Shown: positions 1 to 11,993 of the stretch, piece after piece | Layout: each line of letters begins with the position of its first letter | Numbering within the stretch: position 1 is the stretch's first letter | NCBI GenBank assembly: GCA_905221605.1 | Contig: CAJNDS010000987.1 | Location: 1-45,123 of the forward strand | Reading direction: 5' to 3' | Length of the DNA stretch: 45,123 nt | Origin: Symbiodinium natans | Taxonomy: Eukaryota; Sar; Dinophyceae; Suessiales; Symbiodiniaceae | The notes under the pieces: model-generated | What the model saw: the letters and a program-made list of their open reading frames with translations, nothing else | What the model was told of the DNA's origin: nothing | Databases searched by the model: none | Program-made: the position numbers and the translations under genes

Positions 1-74
1 AAACCCTAACCCCTAAACCCTAAACCCTAAACCCTAAACCCTAAACCCTAAACCCTAAACCCTAAACCCTAAAC
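1..74. repeat. Terminal telomere repeat (CCCTAAA)n
   Basis: About ten heptamers of CCCTAAA, with one irregular repeat (an extra C) near position 10. On the plus strand this is the C-rich strand expected at a left chromosome end, so the telomeric G-strand is TTTAGGG. The tract ends cleanly at 74 where the GC-rich leader of unit 1 begins. The true terminal length is unknown because the window starts inside the tract. Confidence 0.95.
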
Positions 75-82
75 TCAGCGGT

Positions 83-112
83 GGTGGGCGGGGCTTCGCG
101 CCCCCGCCCACC
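83..112. other. Telomere-adjacent GC-rich hairpin, copy 1
   Basis: Arms GGTGGGCGGGG (83-93) and CCCCGCCCACC (102-112) are a perfect 11-bp inverted repeat with an 8-nt loop. It starts 9 bp after the last telomere heptamer. Function is unknown; it could be a boundary, a recombination site or part of a telomeric transcript. Confidence 0.7.
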
Positions 113-290
113 GAACCCGCTGCCTTTTCGGCTTCTGAAGGCATTCGCACAGACAGAGCACTTGCCACGTGGTCAAACACTGTCGCACTGTAACGTTTCG
201 GCCGTGCCATCGCTAAGCATTGGGTCGAAGGCAGTACTGCCTATATATAATATAAACCCCAAAAGCTGTGGTAGGCCCAAAAACCTGTAC
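113..290. other. Unit leader, no supported gene, copy 1
   Basis: Non-repetitive sequence between the hairpin and the satellite. An 82-codon open frame spans 81-329, but it runs into the satellite and has no recognisable domain, so I do not call it a gene. A TATATATAATATAAA stretch lies at 241-255. It could act as an AT-rich promoter element, but nothing else supports that. Confidence 0.5.
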
Positions 291-2367
291 CCAAATCCTA
301 AACGACGAGGGTTTAGGAATAGGGTTTAGGGCCTAAATCCTAAACGACGAGGGTTTAGCGACGAGGGTTTAGGGCTAAATCCTAAACGACGAGGGTTTAG
401 CGACGAGGGTTTGGGGCCTAAATCCTAAACGACGAGGGTTTAGGGGCCTAAATCCTAAACGACGAGGGTTTAGCGACGAGGGTTTAGGGCCTAAATCCTA
501 AACGACGAGGGTTTAGGGCCTAAATCCTAAACGACGAGGGTTTAGCAACGAGGGTTTAGGGACGAGGGTTAGAGCTCAGAAATCTGGAAAGTTCGGGGGT
601 CATTTCTGCCATATGAATTCTGTACTAAAACATCTTACGAATCGACCACTTTCCGGCCGATCCTGGGGCACCCCCCATGAGGGCCTAAATCCTATTCGCT
701 AAATCCTACAGAGACGAGGGTTTAGACCCTAAATCCTAAACGACGAGGGTTTAGCGACGAGGGTTTAGGGCTAAATCCTAAACGACGAGGGTTTAGGGCC
801 TAAATCCTAAACGACGAGGGTTTAGCGACGAGGGTTTAGGGCTAAATCCTAAACGACGAGGGTTTAGGGCCTAAATCCTAAACGACGAGTGTTTAGAGCT
901 CAGAAATCTGAAAAATTGGGGGGTCATTTCCGCCATATGAATTCTGTACTAAAACATCTTACGAATCGACCACTTTCCGGCCGATCCTGGGGTACTCCCC
1001 ATGGGGGCCTAAATCCTATTCGCTAAATCCTACAGCGACGAGGGTTTAGGGCTTAAATCCTAAACGACGAGGGTTTAGCGACGAGGGTTTAGGGCCCAAA
1101 TCCTCAACGACGAGGGTTTAGGGCCTAAATCCTAGACGACGAGGGTTTAGCGACGAGGGTTTGGGCTTAAATCCTAAACGACGAGGGTTTAGCGACGAGG
1201 GTTTAGGGTCCAAATCCTAAACGACGAGGGTTTAGGGCCTAAATCCTAAACGACGAGGGTTTAGCGACGAGGGTTTAGGGCTAAATCCTAAACGACGAGG
1301 GTTTAGCGACGAGGGTTTAGGGCTAAATCCTAAACGACGAGGGTTTAGGGGCCTAAATCCTAAACGACGAGGGTTTAGCGACGAGGGTTTAGGGCCTAAA
1401 TCCTAAACGACGAGGGTTTAGAACCTAAATCCTAAACGACGAGGGTTTAGCAACGAGGGTTTAGGGACGAGGGTTTAGAGCTCAGAAATCTGGAAAATTG
1501 GGGGGTCATTTCTGCCATATGAATTCTGTACTAAAACATCTTACGAATCGCCAACTTTCCGGCCGATCCTGGGGCACCCCCCATGGGAGCCTAAATCCTA
1601 TTCGCTAAATCCTACAGCGACGAGGGTTTAGACCCTAAATCCTAAACGACGAGGGTTTAGCGACGAGGGTTTAGGGCTAAATCCTAAACGACGAGGGTTT
1701 AGGGCCTAAATCCTAAACGACGAGGGTTTTGCGACGAGGGTTTAGGGCTAAATCCTAAACGACGAGGGTTTAAGGCCTAAATCCTAAACGACGAGCTCAG
1801 AAATCTGGAAAATTGGGGGGTCATTTCCGCCATATGAATTCTGTACTAAAACATCTTACGAATCGACCACTTTCCGGCCGATCCTGGGGTACTCCCCATG
1901 GGGGCCTAAATCCTATTCGCTAAATCCTACAGCGACGAGGGTTTAGGGCTTAAATCCTAAACGACGAGGGTTTCGCGACGAGGGTTTAGGGCCCAAATCC
2001 TCAACGACGAGGGTTTAGGGCCTAAATCCTAGACGACGAGGGTTTAGCGACGAGGGCTTCGGCTTAAATCCTAAACGACAAGGGTTTAGCGACGAGGGTT
2101 TAGGGTCCAAATCCTAAACGACGAGGGTTTAGGGCCTAAATCCTAAACGACGAGGGTTTAGCGACGAGGGTTTAGGGCAAAATCCTAAACGACGAAGGTT
2201 CAGCGACGAGGGTTTAGGGCCAAAATCCTAAACGACGAGGGTTTAGGGGCCTAAATCCTAAACGACAAGGGTTTAGCGACGAGGGTTTAGGGCCTAAATC
2301 CTAAACGACGAGGGTTTAGAACCTAAATCCTAAACGACGAGGGTTTAGCAACGAGGGACGAGGGTTT

Positions 2368-2508
<141 letters not shown>

Positions 2509-5500
2509 CCCAGATATCTGGAAAGTTGGGGGGTCATTTCCGAAATATGAATTCTGTACTAAAACATCTTACGAATCGACCACTTTCCGGCCGATCCTGG
2601 GGCACCCCCCATGGGGGCCAAAATCCTATTCGCTAAATCCTACAGCGACGGGTTTAGGGCTAAATCCTAAACGACGAGGGTTTAGCGACGAGGGTTTGGG
2701 GCCTAAATCCTAAACGACGAGGGTTTAGGGGCCTAAATCCTAAACGACGAGGGTTTAGCGACGAGGGTTTAGGGCCTAAATCCTAAACGACGAGGGTTTA
2801 GGGCCTAAATCCTAAACGACGAGGGTTTAGCAACGAGGGTTTAGGGACGAGGGTTAGAGCTCAGAAATCTGGAAAGTTCGGGAATCATTTCTGCCATATG
2901 AATTCTGTACTAAAACATCTTACGAATCGACCACTTTCCGGCCGATCCTGGGGCACCCCCCATGGGGGCCTAAATCCTATTCGCTAAATCCTACAGCGAC
3001 GAGGGTTTAGACCCTAAATCCTAAACGACGAGGGTTTAGCGACGAGGGTTTAGGGCTAAATCCTAAACGACGAGGGTTTAGGGCCCAAATCCTAAACGAC
3101 GAGGGTTTAGCGACGAGGGTTTAGGGCTAAATCCTAAACGACGAGGGTTTAGGGCCTAAATCCTAAACGACGAGTGTTTAGAGCTCAGAAATCTGGAAAA
3201 TTGGGGGGTCATTTCCGCCATATGAATTCTGTACTAAAACATCTTACGACCACTTTCCGGCCGATCCTGGGGTACTCCCCATGGGGGCCTAAATCCTATT
3301 CGCTAAATCCTACAGCGACGAGGGTTTAGGGCTTAAATCCTAAACGACGAGGGTTTAGCGACGAGGGTTTAGGGCCCAAATCCTCAACGACGAGGGTTTA
3401 GGGCCTAAATCCTAGACGACGAGGGTTTAGCGACGAGGGTTTAGGCTTAAATCCTAAACGACGAGGGTTTAGCGACGAGGGTTTAGGGTCCAAATCCTAA
3501 ACGACGAGGGTTTAGGGCCTAAATCCTAAACGACGAGGGTTTAGCGACGAGGGTTTAGGGCTAAATCCTAAACGACGAAGGTTCAGCGACGAGGGTTTAG
3601 GGCCAAAATCCATAAACGACCAGGGTTTAGGGGCCTAAATCCTGAACGACGAGGGTTTAGCGACGAGGGTTTAGGGCCTAAATCCTAAACGACGAGGGTT
3701 TAGAACCTAAATTCTAAACGACGAGGGTTTAGCAACGAGGGTTTAGGGACGAGGGTTTAGAGCTCAGAAATCTGGAAAATTGGGGGGTCATTTCTGCCAT
3801 ATGAATTCTGGACTAAAACATCTTACGAATCGACCACTTTCCGGCCGATCCTGGGGCACCCCCCATGGGAACCTAAATCCTATTCGCTAAATCCTACAGC
3901 GACGAGGGTTTAGACCCTAAATCCTAAACGACGAGGGTTTAGCGACGAGGGTTTAGGGCTAAATCCTAAACGACGAGGGTTTAGGGCCTAAATCCTAAAC
4001 GACGAGGGTTTAGCGACGAGGGTTTAGGGCTAAATCCTGAACGACGAGGGTTTAAGGCCTAAATCCTAAACGACGAGCTCAGAAATCTGGAAAATTTGGG
4101 GGTCATTTCCGCCATATGAATTCTGTACTAAAACATCTTACGAATCGACCACTTTCCGGCCGATCCTGGGGTACTCCCCATGGGGGCCTAAATCCTATTC
4201 GCTAAATCCTACAGCGACGAGGGTTTAGGGCTTAAATCCTAAACGACGAGGGTTTAGCGACGAGGGTTGGGGTTTAGGGCCTCATTTCCGCCATATGAAT
4301 TCTGTACTAAAACATCTTACGAATCGACCACTTTCCGGCCGATCCTGGGGTACTCCCCATGGGGGCCTAAATCCTATTCGCTAAATCCTACAGCGACGAG
4401 GGTTTAGGGCTTAAATCCTAAACGACGAGGGTTTAGCGACGAGGGTTTAGGGCCCAAATCCTCAACGACGAGGGTTTAGGGCCTAAATCCTAGACGACGA
4501 GGGTTTAGCGACGAGGGCTTAGGCTTAAATCCTAAACGACGAGGGTTTAGCGACGAGGGTTTAGGGTCCAAATCCTAAACGACGAGGGTTTAGGGCCTAA
4601 ATCCTAAACGACGAGGGTTTAGCGACGAGGGTTTAGGGCTAAATCCTAAACGACGAAGGTTCAGCGACGAGGGTTTAGGGCCAAAATCCATAAACGACGA
4701 GGGTTTAGGGGCCTAAATCCTAAACGACGAGGGTTTAGCGACGAGGGTTTAGGGCCTAAATCCTAAACGACGAGGGTTTAGAACCTAAATCCTAAACGAC
4801 GAGGGTTTAGCAACGAGGGTTTAGGGACGAGGGTTTAGAGCTCAGAAATCTGGAAAATTGGGGGGTCATTTCTGCCATATGAATTCTGTACTAAAACATC
4901 TTACGAATCGACCACTTTCCGGCCGATCCTGGGGCACCCCCCATGGGAACCTAAATCCTATTCGCTAAATCCTACAGCGACGAGGGTTTAGACCCTAAAT
5001 CCTAAACGACGAGGGTTTAGCGACGAGGGTTTAGGGCTAAATCCTAAACGACGAGGGTTTAGGGCCTAAATCCTAAACGACGAGGGTTTAGCGACGAGGG
5101 TTTAGGGCTAAATCCTAAACGACGAGGGTTTAAGGCCTAAATCCTAAACGACGAGTGTTTAGAGCTCAGAAATCTGGAAAACTGGGGGGTCATTTCCGCC
5201 ATATGAATTCTGTACTAAAACATCTTACGAATCGACCACTTTCCGGCCGATCCTGGGGTACTCCCCATGGGGGCCTAAATCCTATTCGCTAAATCCTACA
5301 GCGACGAGGGTTTAGGGCTTAAATCCTAAACGACGAGGGTTTAGCGACGAGGGTTTAGGGCCCAAATCCTCAACGACGAGGGTTTAGGGCCTAAATCCTA
5401 GACGACGAGGGTTTAGCGACGAGGGTTTAGGCTTAAATCCTAAACGACGAGGGTTTAGCGACGAGGGTTTAGGGTCCAAATCCTAAACGACGAGGGTTTA

Positions 5501-7639
5501 GGGCCTAAATCCTAAACAACGAGGGTTTAGCGACGAGGGTTTAGGGCTAAATCCTAAACGACGAAGGTTCAGCGACGAGGGTTTAGGGCCAAATCCTAAA
5601 CGACGAGGGTTTAGGAGCCTAAATCCTAAACGACAAGGGTTTAGCGACGAGGGTTTAGGGCCTAAATCCTAAACGACGAGGGTTTAGAACCTAAATCCTA
5701 AACGACGAGGGTTTAGCAACGAGGGTTTAGGGACGAGGGTTTAGAGCTCAGCAATCTGGAAAGTTGGGGGGTCATTTCTGCCATATGAATTCTGTACTAA
5801 AACATCTTACGAATCGACCACTTTCCGGCCGATCCTGGGGCACCCCCCATGGGGGCCAAAATCCTATTCGCTAAATCCTACAGCGACGAGGGTTTAGACC
5901 CTAAATCCTAAACGACGAGGGTTTAGCGACGAGGGTTTAGGGCTAAATCCTAAACGACGAAGGTTTAGGGCCTACATCCTAAACGACGAGGGTTTAGCGA
6001 CGAGGGTTTAGGGCTAAAACCTAAACGACAAAGGTTTAGCGACGAGGGTTTAGGGCCTAAATCCTAAACGACGAGAGTTTAGGGGCTTAAATCCTAAACG
6101 ACGAGGGTTTGGCGACGAGGGTTTAGGGCCTAAATCCTAAACGACGAGGGTTTAGGGCTTAAATCCTAAACGACGAGGGTTTAGCAACGAGGGTTTAGGG
6201 ATGAGGGTTTAAAGCTCAGAAATCTGGAAAATTGGGGGGTCATTTCCGCCATATGAATTCTGTACTAAAACATCTTAGGAATCGACCACTTTCCGGCCGA
6301 TCCTGGGGTACCCCCCCTGGGGGCCTAAATCCTATTCGCGAAATCTTACAGCGACGAGGGTTCAGGCCCTAAATCCGAAACGACGAGGGTTTAGGGCTAA
6401 ATCCTAAACGACGAGGGTTTAGGGCCTAAATCCTAAACGACGAGGGTTTAGGGCCTAAATCCTAAACGACGAGGGTTTAGCGACGAGGTTTTAGGGCCTA
6501 AATCCTAAATGACGAGGTTTAGGGGCCTAAATCCTAAGCGACGAGGGTTTAGGGCCTAAATCCTAAACGACGAGGGTTTGGAGCTCAGAAATCTGGAAAA
6601 TTGGGGGGTCACTTCCGCCATATGAATTCTGTACTAAAATATCTTACGAATCGACCACTTTCCGGCCGATCCTGGGGCACCCCCCATACAGCGACGAGGG
6701 TTTAGGGCCTAAATCCTAAACGACGAGGGTTTAGCGACGAGGGTTTAGGGCTAAATCCTAAACGACAAGGGTTTAGGGCCTAAATCCTAAACGACGAGGG
6801 TTTAGCGACGAGGGTTTAGGGCTAAATCCTAAACGACGAGGGTTTAGCGACGAGGGTTTAGGGCCTAAATCCAAAACGACGAGGGTTTAGGGACTTAAAT
6901 CCTAAACGACGAGGGTTTAGCGACGAGGGTTTAGGGCCTAAATCCTAAACGACGAGGGTGTAGGGCTTAAATCCTAAACGACGGGGGTTTAGCAACCAGG
7001 GTTTAAGGACGAGGGTTTAAAGCTCAGAAATCTGGAAAATTGGGGGGCAATTTCCGCCATATGAATTCTGTACTAAAACATCTTACGAATCGACCACTTT
7101 CCGGCCGATCCTCGGGTACCCCCCATGGGGGCCTAAATCCTATTCGCTAAATCCTACAGCGACGAGGGTTTCGGGCCTAAATCCTAAGCGACGAGGGTTT
7201 ACAACGAGGGTTTAGGGCTAAATCCTAAACGACGAGGGTTTAGGGCTTAAATCCTAAACGACGAGGGTTTTGCGACGAGGGTTTAGGGCTAAATCCTAAA
7301 CGACGAGGGTTTAGCGACGAGGATTTAGGGCCTAAATCCTAAACGACGAGGGTTTAGGGGCCTAAATCCTAAGCGACGAGGGTTTAGGGCCTAAATCCTA
7401 AACGACGAGGGTTTAGAGCTCAGAAATCTGGAAAATTGGGGGGGTCATTTCCGCCATATGGATTCTGTACTAAAACATCTTACGAATCGACAACTTTCCG
7501 GCCGATCCTGGGGCACCCCCCCATGGGGGCCTAAATCCTATTCGCTAAATCCGACAGCGACGGGGGTTTAGGGCTTAAATCCTAAACGACGAGGGTTTAG
7601 CGACGAGGGTTGAGGGCCCAAATCCTCAACGACGAGGGT

Positions 7640-7765
7640 TTAGGACCTTTAAAATCCTAGACGACGGCGACGAGGGTTTAGGCTTAAATCCTAAAATCGA
7701 CGAGGGTTTAGCGCGACGAGGGTTTAGGGTCCTAAATCTCTAAACGACTGTACGAATCGGGCCGA
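7640..7765. other. Irregular satellite junction in copy 1
   Basis: Small insertions and deletions cluster here relative to every neighbouring module, for example CCTTTAAAATCC, AAAATCGACGAG and GCGCGACGAGG. They are followed by an abrupt join (ACGACTGTACGAATCGGGCC) after which ~240 bp of the preceding satellite is repeated (compare 7500-7740 with 7757-8000). Copy 2 has this segment once and without the irregularities. The pattern fits a local assembly fault or low-quality consensus, or a real non-homologous join. Confidence 0.6.
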
Positions 7766-8120
7766 TCCTGGGGCACCCCCCCATGGGGGCCTAAATCCTA
7801 TTCGCTAAATCCGACAGCGACGGGGGTTTAGGGCTTAAATCCTAAACGACGAGGGTTTAGCGACGAGGGTTGAGGGCCCAAATCCTCAACGACGAGGGTT
7901 AAGGACCTAAATCCTAGACGACGAGGGTTTAGCGACGAGGGTTTAGGCTTAAATCCTAAACGACGAGGGTTTAGCGACGAGGGTTTAGGGTCCAAATCCT
8001 AAACGACGAGGGTTTAGGGCCAAAATCCTAAACGACGAGGTTTTAGCAACGAGGGTTCAGGGACGAGGGTTTAGAGCTCAAAATCTGGAAAATGAGGGGG
8101 TCAACGACGAGGGTTTTAGG

Positions 8121-8593
8121 AATGGATCACACCAGGATGCTTGGGCCCGCGCCATGCAGGATCCTGGAATCAAGTGCTTCTGCGGCACAAGCAGAATGGC
8201 TGCCGCGCTTCTAGTTTACTGCAGATCCGACTTCGTTGTTTGCTTCTGGCTTGTACTCCCTTGATACTTGTACGTGGCAATTCTGATTTGAGCAAGCTGC
8301 TTCTATCGTGCTGTTGCCTGCGCGGTGGATGGATCCATGCGTGCCGGGCTGCAGGATACACGTGCTCGACGGAAGATTATCGTGAATGTGGATCCACGGG
8401 CGCTGGGCTGCTGGTTTCTCTTGGTCAACGAAAACTTACACGCCGATGCCGCATGCATGCATCTTCTTTTACATCCAGGCTCGGTCTGGCTCATTCTGTC
8501 GTCCTGCGGTTGCATTGCTACGGGGATTGGATCCGCTCCGTAGCCCGCCAGCGCACAGGTTAGGTGATCTCTGCATTATTCTACCGATGCCGC
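8121..8593. other. Spacer between satellite A and helicase, copy 1
   Basis: Unique GC-rich sequence downstream of the helicase remnant. Overlapping open frames on both strands (the longest is 140 codons at 8141-8563, plus) have no recognisable motif and shadow one another. GGATCCA-centred stretches near 8330 and 8390 resemble each other, suggesting a decayed short duplication. No gene is called. Confidence 0.5.
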
Positions 8594-9681
8594 TCAGAGT
8601 AGCGATGGCAGGCAATGCTTCCTTTGAATGGAGCCTACAAAACGCCAATCGCGATCATGTTGCACTCGCGAGAGGGCGACGTATAAAGCTACACGGATGA
8701 ATGGTACATCCATCCAAATCGTTATGTGAGACAAAGTGGCACCTTGGATCTTGTGGAGTGTGGTACTGTACCCCAAACGCAACGGGAAGGCTGTCGTTCT
8801 TCGGCAGAAGCCATCCAAGTCTCGTGCGTGATCGGGTGAACGAGGAGAACTTGGCCGTGGTCGGTTAGGACCTGCACACCGCTGCGCCTCATGCACTGAA
8901 CAGTGGCGCCCATCCCGTTGACGAAGCCGTGCTCCTTGTCGGCGTTCCTGGTGATCGTAACCCGCATGGACTGGTGCACCGGCATCCAAAAGGGCTCTGC
9001 ATCCACCTGCGTCTCTCTCCAGAAGTTGTTGAAATTCTCTTGAGGATCGCACGGTATCCAATCCAAGATGGAATCATCCCGGAAGAGTGCTCGCAGGGCG
9101 AGTTGATTGATCCGAGCGGAACCCTTACGACTGATGGTCACGAAAGTCGTTTTCGGTGTTTCCTTCAGAATAGCACTAATTTGTTCGGCATCGAGTCGGT
9201 TGGCACCGGCTTTGCCGCGAAGATTTGCACGGTGCCCTCTGAGGATCTGCTTGAGTTGAGCGCCGCTAGGTGTGGCGCTGCGCAGCAGCTGCAGCTTCCA
9301 CTTGAGTCGATCGCACTTGCAGCGGCGCATCTCGTGCAGATTCATGATGTGCATTTCTGACCATCGACGACTCTCCCTGGCCGTGGTGCCGTCCGCGCCC
9401 GTCAGCTGGCAGAAATCTCCGACGAACACGAGGGCCGGTCGACGATCGGCGGCGTCCCACAGTCGGAGTAGCCTGTCAAAGATCCACGTCGGGAGTTGGC
9501 CGACTTCGTCGATAATGGCCATGTCATAAATCTTCATCATGTCCGCCGTCGAGAGCTCTTGTTTGTGCAGCGCGAACATGCCATGCACGGTGTCGATGTC
9601 GAGGTCCGGATGGCGGGCCCCGCCTTGGGCTCCGGCATATTCGCGTCTCCCGTCGTTGTTTTTTTTTCTCGCCGAGACCGA
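8594..9681 (-). pseudogene. Pif1-like helicase remnant, frameshifted, copy 1
   Basis: A superfamily 1B DNA helicase of the Pif1/RecD-like group, on the minus strand reading toward the telomere. The upstream frame is open from 9681 to 8722. It contains DLDIDTVHGMF, motif II (IIDEVGQL, Walker B), motif III (VFVGDFCQL) and a conserved RR after LHEM. The last part, with motifs V and VI (LGYSTTLHKIQGATL and YVALSRVQHDRDWRFVG), lies in another frame ending at 8594. The switch is near 8790, just after the codon CAG at 8793-8791. No GT-AG segment of plausible phase bridges it without deleting conserved sequence, so I read it as a one-base frameshift. No Walker A (motif I) precedes the open frame: a TAA at 9684-9682 closes it and no GKT/GKS is seen on this strand to ~10036. 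Most likely a 5'-truncated pseudogene. Copy 2 shares every break. Confidence 0.85.
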
Positions 9682-10036
9682 TTATAGTAGTCAGACTCAT
9701 ATCCGGTTCTAGAACCCTTATAGACACATCATGTTCAAGCGAGCAAGCTGCCGAGAGGACGATTAAACTTCCTCCGAAAGTGCGTCAGGTCGGAAACTGA
9801 TTCGAAGTCACCTACACGCTGCATGGGCTATGAGCCTGGAAGCTACGACGAGACGCACGTGCAACATTGCTGGTGTCACTGGCTTTGGCGCAGGAAAATC
9901 GGTCACTTGCATCACGAGTGCTGGAACTTTTTTTTTCACACCTGCCATGACCCTTTGCGTCGAACCCTGAGAAAGGTGATGTCGTCAGCGGGAGCTACGC
10001 TCGCACCGCCGCAACACAAAATTCACCCCGGTTCTA
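9682..10036. other. Gap upstream of helicase remnant, copy 1
   Basis: No supported gene. It holds two short mutually overlapping open frames: a minus one at 9946-9806 (46 codons, starting MAGVKKKVPALVMQV) and a plus one at 9830-9970 (46 codons) with a GFGAGKS stretch. Missing upstream helicase exons would be expected here but were not found. Confidence 0.4.
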
Positions 10037-10951
10037 TCAAATCTGCTTCTCTGTCTGCGTAGTCTTGCCCTCGGTCCTTTCCTTGACCCGCTTCGACCTT
10101 GTGTGATGGGCTGACGTGTTCGGTCGCTCTGTCTTCTTGTTTTTGGTCTCGCTACTCCTCTCGCCGGTGGCCATGGCTGCGCCCGGAATGCCCCACGCCT
10201 CTTTGACGCTCCTCCTCTTCTTGATATAGCTTCCTCGAGCTTTGCGCTTCGGACGATTTGGGTCGCGCCGACGCTGTCGTCGAGCCAGGCGCATCTCGTA
10301 GTCTCGACGCGTGCTGGCGCCAGCGTGCACTTCCACCGCCGCAAGCGCTTCCTTGCGCTCGGGGGAGCGAAGACGACGGAGGTAATTCGTCACCAGACTG
10401 CCGCCGCGGACCCTAGTCAGCTTCTCGAATCTTTCCCCGCTGCAAAACACGCAGCGGCTGTCCGCGTCAGTGGCCGTTCCGGGGCCTCCGCTGGCATCAA
10501 GAGCCAGCACGCAGACGCTGTCCCGAAGCCCCTGGCAGGCGGTTCCGCCTGGCAACGGCGCCATCCACAGATGGTCGGCCCGCCGGTTGCTTCTGCCCCT
10601 TCGGAATCTCCCTATGTGGCTCTTGCCGCAGCCACTTCTTCGACAAACTGGCTTCTTTGAAGCGTCAGCGTTGCTTGTCGGCGTAGATGGCGTGGACACG
10701 GATGAAGAGGAGCCGGACGAGCCGGTCCTGCTGAGATAAGCATGGCAAGTCTTATTGCGGCCACCGCAGCATCAAAAGGCACACCTGGAGGAGGCGGCTT
10801 TTGTCACCTCGTCCAGCGGCGTGGGGGTTGAGCGCCTGCCGAGTGATTCGAGCAGATGGCGCGAGATCTCGCTTGTCTCTTCATCTCCGAGTGCCCGACA
10901 CAGTCTCCTCGACTTTCTCTTCGTGAGGCCCACCGTAGCTGCATCTGTCAT
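10037..10951 (-). CDS. Gene B: basic cysteine-pair protein, two-exon model, copy 1
   Basis: Unrecognised protein. The frame runs from ATG at 10951 to a stop at 10037 and is broken only by a TGA at 10774-10772. Removing a 54-nt GT-AG segment (10731-10784) keeps the frame, removes the TGA and gives exons 10785-10951 and 10037-10730, encoding 286 residues. The segment has a pyrimidine-rich 3' end (TTATCTCAG). Residues ~1-55 are charged. A Ser/Thr/Pro linker covers ~56-80. Cysteine pairs CRRSGC (~85-90) and CVFC (~149-152) could bind zinc, and the last ~100 residues are rich in Lys and Arg, suggesting nucleic-acid binding. It lies upstream of the helicase remnant on the same strand. Alternatives are a pseudogene with a nonsense mutation or TGA readthrough. 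The frame is sequence evidence; splicing and function are inference. Confidence 0.5.
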
Positions 10952-11488
10952 GAATTCGGAATTGGGCTACAATGATCACTCCCGACGCAAACTTACTACA
11001 TAACTGCGCTTTGCTTGATGAAGCCCGGCCTCGGCATCAAGATGAGAAAGAGACCCGCCGACAACAGGCGAAGACGGGACATGGCCGAAGTCGAGCGTGC
11101 CCTGACTGCGTGCGCCATCTGAACAGAAATCTCAGTTCGCAAGCACAGCTCGGCCTGGACCAGGAGTATGGCAACGGTGCGAGACTGGTGTCTCTGATGA
11201 GCCACACGTGCTGCACACCCGGGGTATTTGAAGCATGCTGCGCAGTCGTATGAAGAAGAATGTGCTGCCCAGGCCCGCATTCGCTCATCCCTCGCTTTTT
11301 AGGCTATGGACAACATGAGTGCCAAGTGCTGAATGCTTTTTGCTTGATGCAGTCACGAAACGCTACAGGTGATGCTCGTCGATTACTACCTGTCTACTCG
11401 CCCACTCCGACATATAGCAGGACTGTTTGCAGCACTTTTAAGCGACGCACAGCAGGTCCTGCTCCGTGCCCTTTTTTTCGAGCCGCTG
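10952..11488. other. Spacer between genes B and C, copy 1
   Basis: Mixed-composition sequence with small overlapping open frames on both strands, none above 95 codons and none with a motif I recognise. A minus frame at 10996-11280 has a short cysteine cluster (CAACFKYPGC), which is too little to support a call. Confidence 0.4.
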
Positions 11489-11993
11489 CTACTCACGGCT
11501 GCGGCCGCCTCGAGCGCACGCCAGCTTGAACGGAAATGGTTTTTTTTTTTGCGCGAACATGCAGAGGGACTTGGGCCCGTCGCCCCCGGTTTCGCCGGCC
11601 GAAACGTTGGACCTCCGCCTTGCGGATGGCCGCGATCCAGTACCTGGCAGGCCGCTACATGTCCACAAGTCGAAAAAGCGCAGGGAAGTGGTACCGGAGC
11701 CGCTGTCGAAACAGCGCTCGCAGCGCCGGGTCGGCGACCTCCCGTAGAGCCTGGCAGTGATCCGAGAGGATGATAAGTATATTCTACTCGAAAAGAAGTA
11801 GATACCGTGCATCCCCAGCCTGACGATGGATTGCGATCATGTCCACACTGGGTCCGAGGTGCGCGCGGATCCAGAGGGCGTAGCGGCGCCGAATCTGGCA
11901 CAGGCACGTGTGGAGCAGCGATGACCTGACAGTATACTTACGATTCAGCACGGCCTCCAGCGACACGGGTAGCGTCGTGCGGTTCAAGGCCAT
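11489..11993 (-). CDS. Gene C: small hypothetical protein, two-exon model, copy 1
   Basis: Unrecognised. An ATG at 11993 opens a frame that meets TAG at 11786-11784. A 55-nt segment beginning GTATCT and ending TGCCAG, followed by G, spans 11751-11805. Removing it joins exons 11806-11993 and 11489-11750 into one open frame of 149 residues. Exon 1 encodes a Leu/Arg-rich stretch beginning MALNRTTLPVSLEAVL. Exon 2 has a CERC pair and a WTC motif and ends in a basic tail. The unspliced frame also looks protein-like after the TAG (SDHCQALREVADPAL), but it carries a second TAG at 11657-11655. So a pseudogene in that frame is a fair alternative. Confidence 0.35.

Noticed and set aside
9830-9970. Plus-strand 46-codon ORF with GVTGFGAGKSVTC, resembling a P-loop (GTPase or helicase motif I).
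   Set aside because: It does not fit the strict P-loop pattern (Thr where Ala/Gly is needed), no further GTPase motifs follow, it is opposite to the helicase, and an equally plausible minus-strand ORF overlaps it.
10772-10774. In-frame TGA in gene B as a selenocysteine codon.
   Set aside because: A 54-nt GT-AG segment containing the TGA explains it more simply, and I could identify no supporting structure downstream.
11938-11953. 16-nt GTAAGTATACTGTCAG in gene C as an intron.
   Set aside because: It is too short, and removing it disrupts the more protein-like reading of exon 1.
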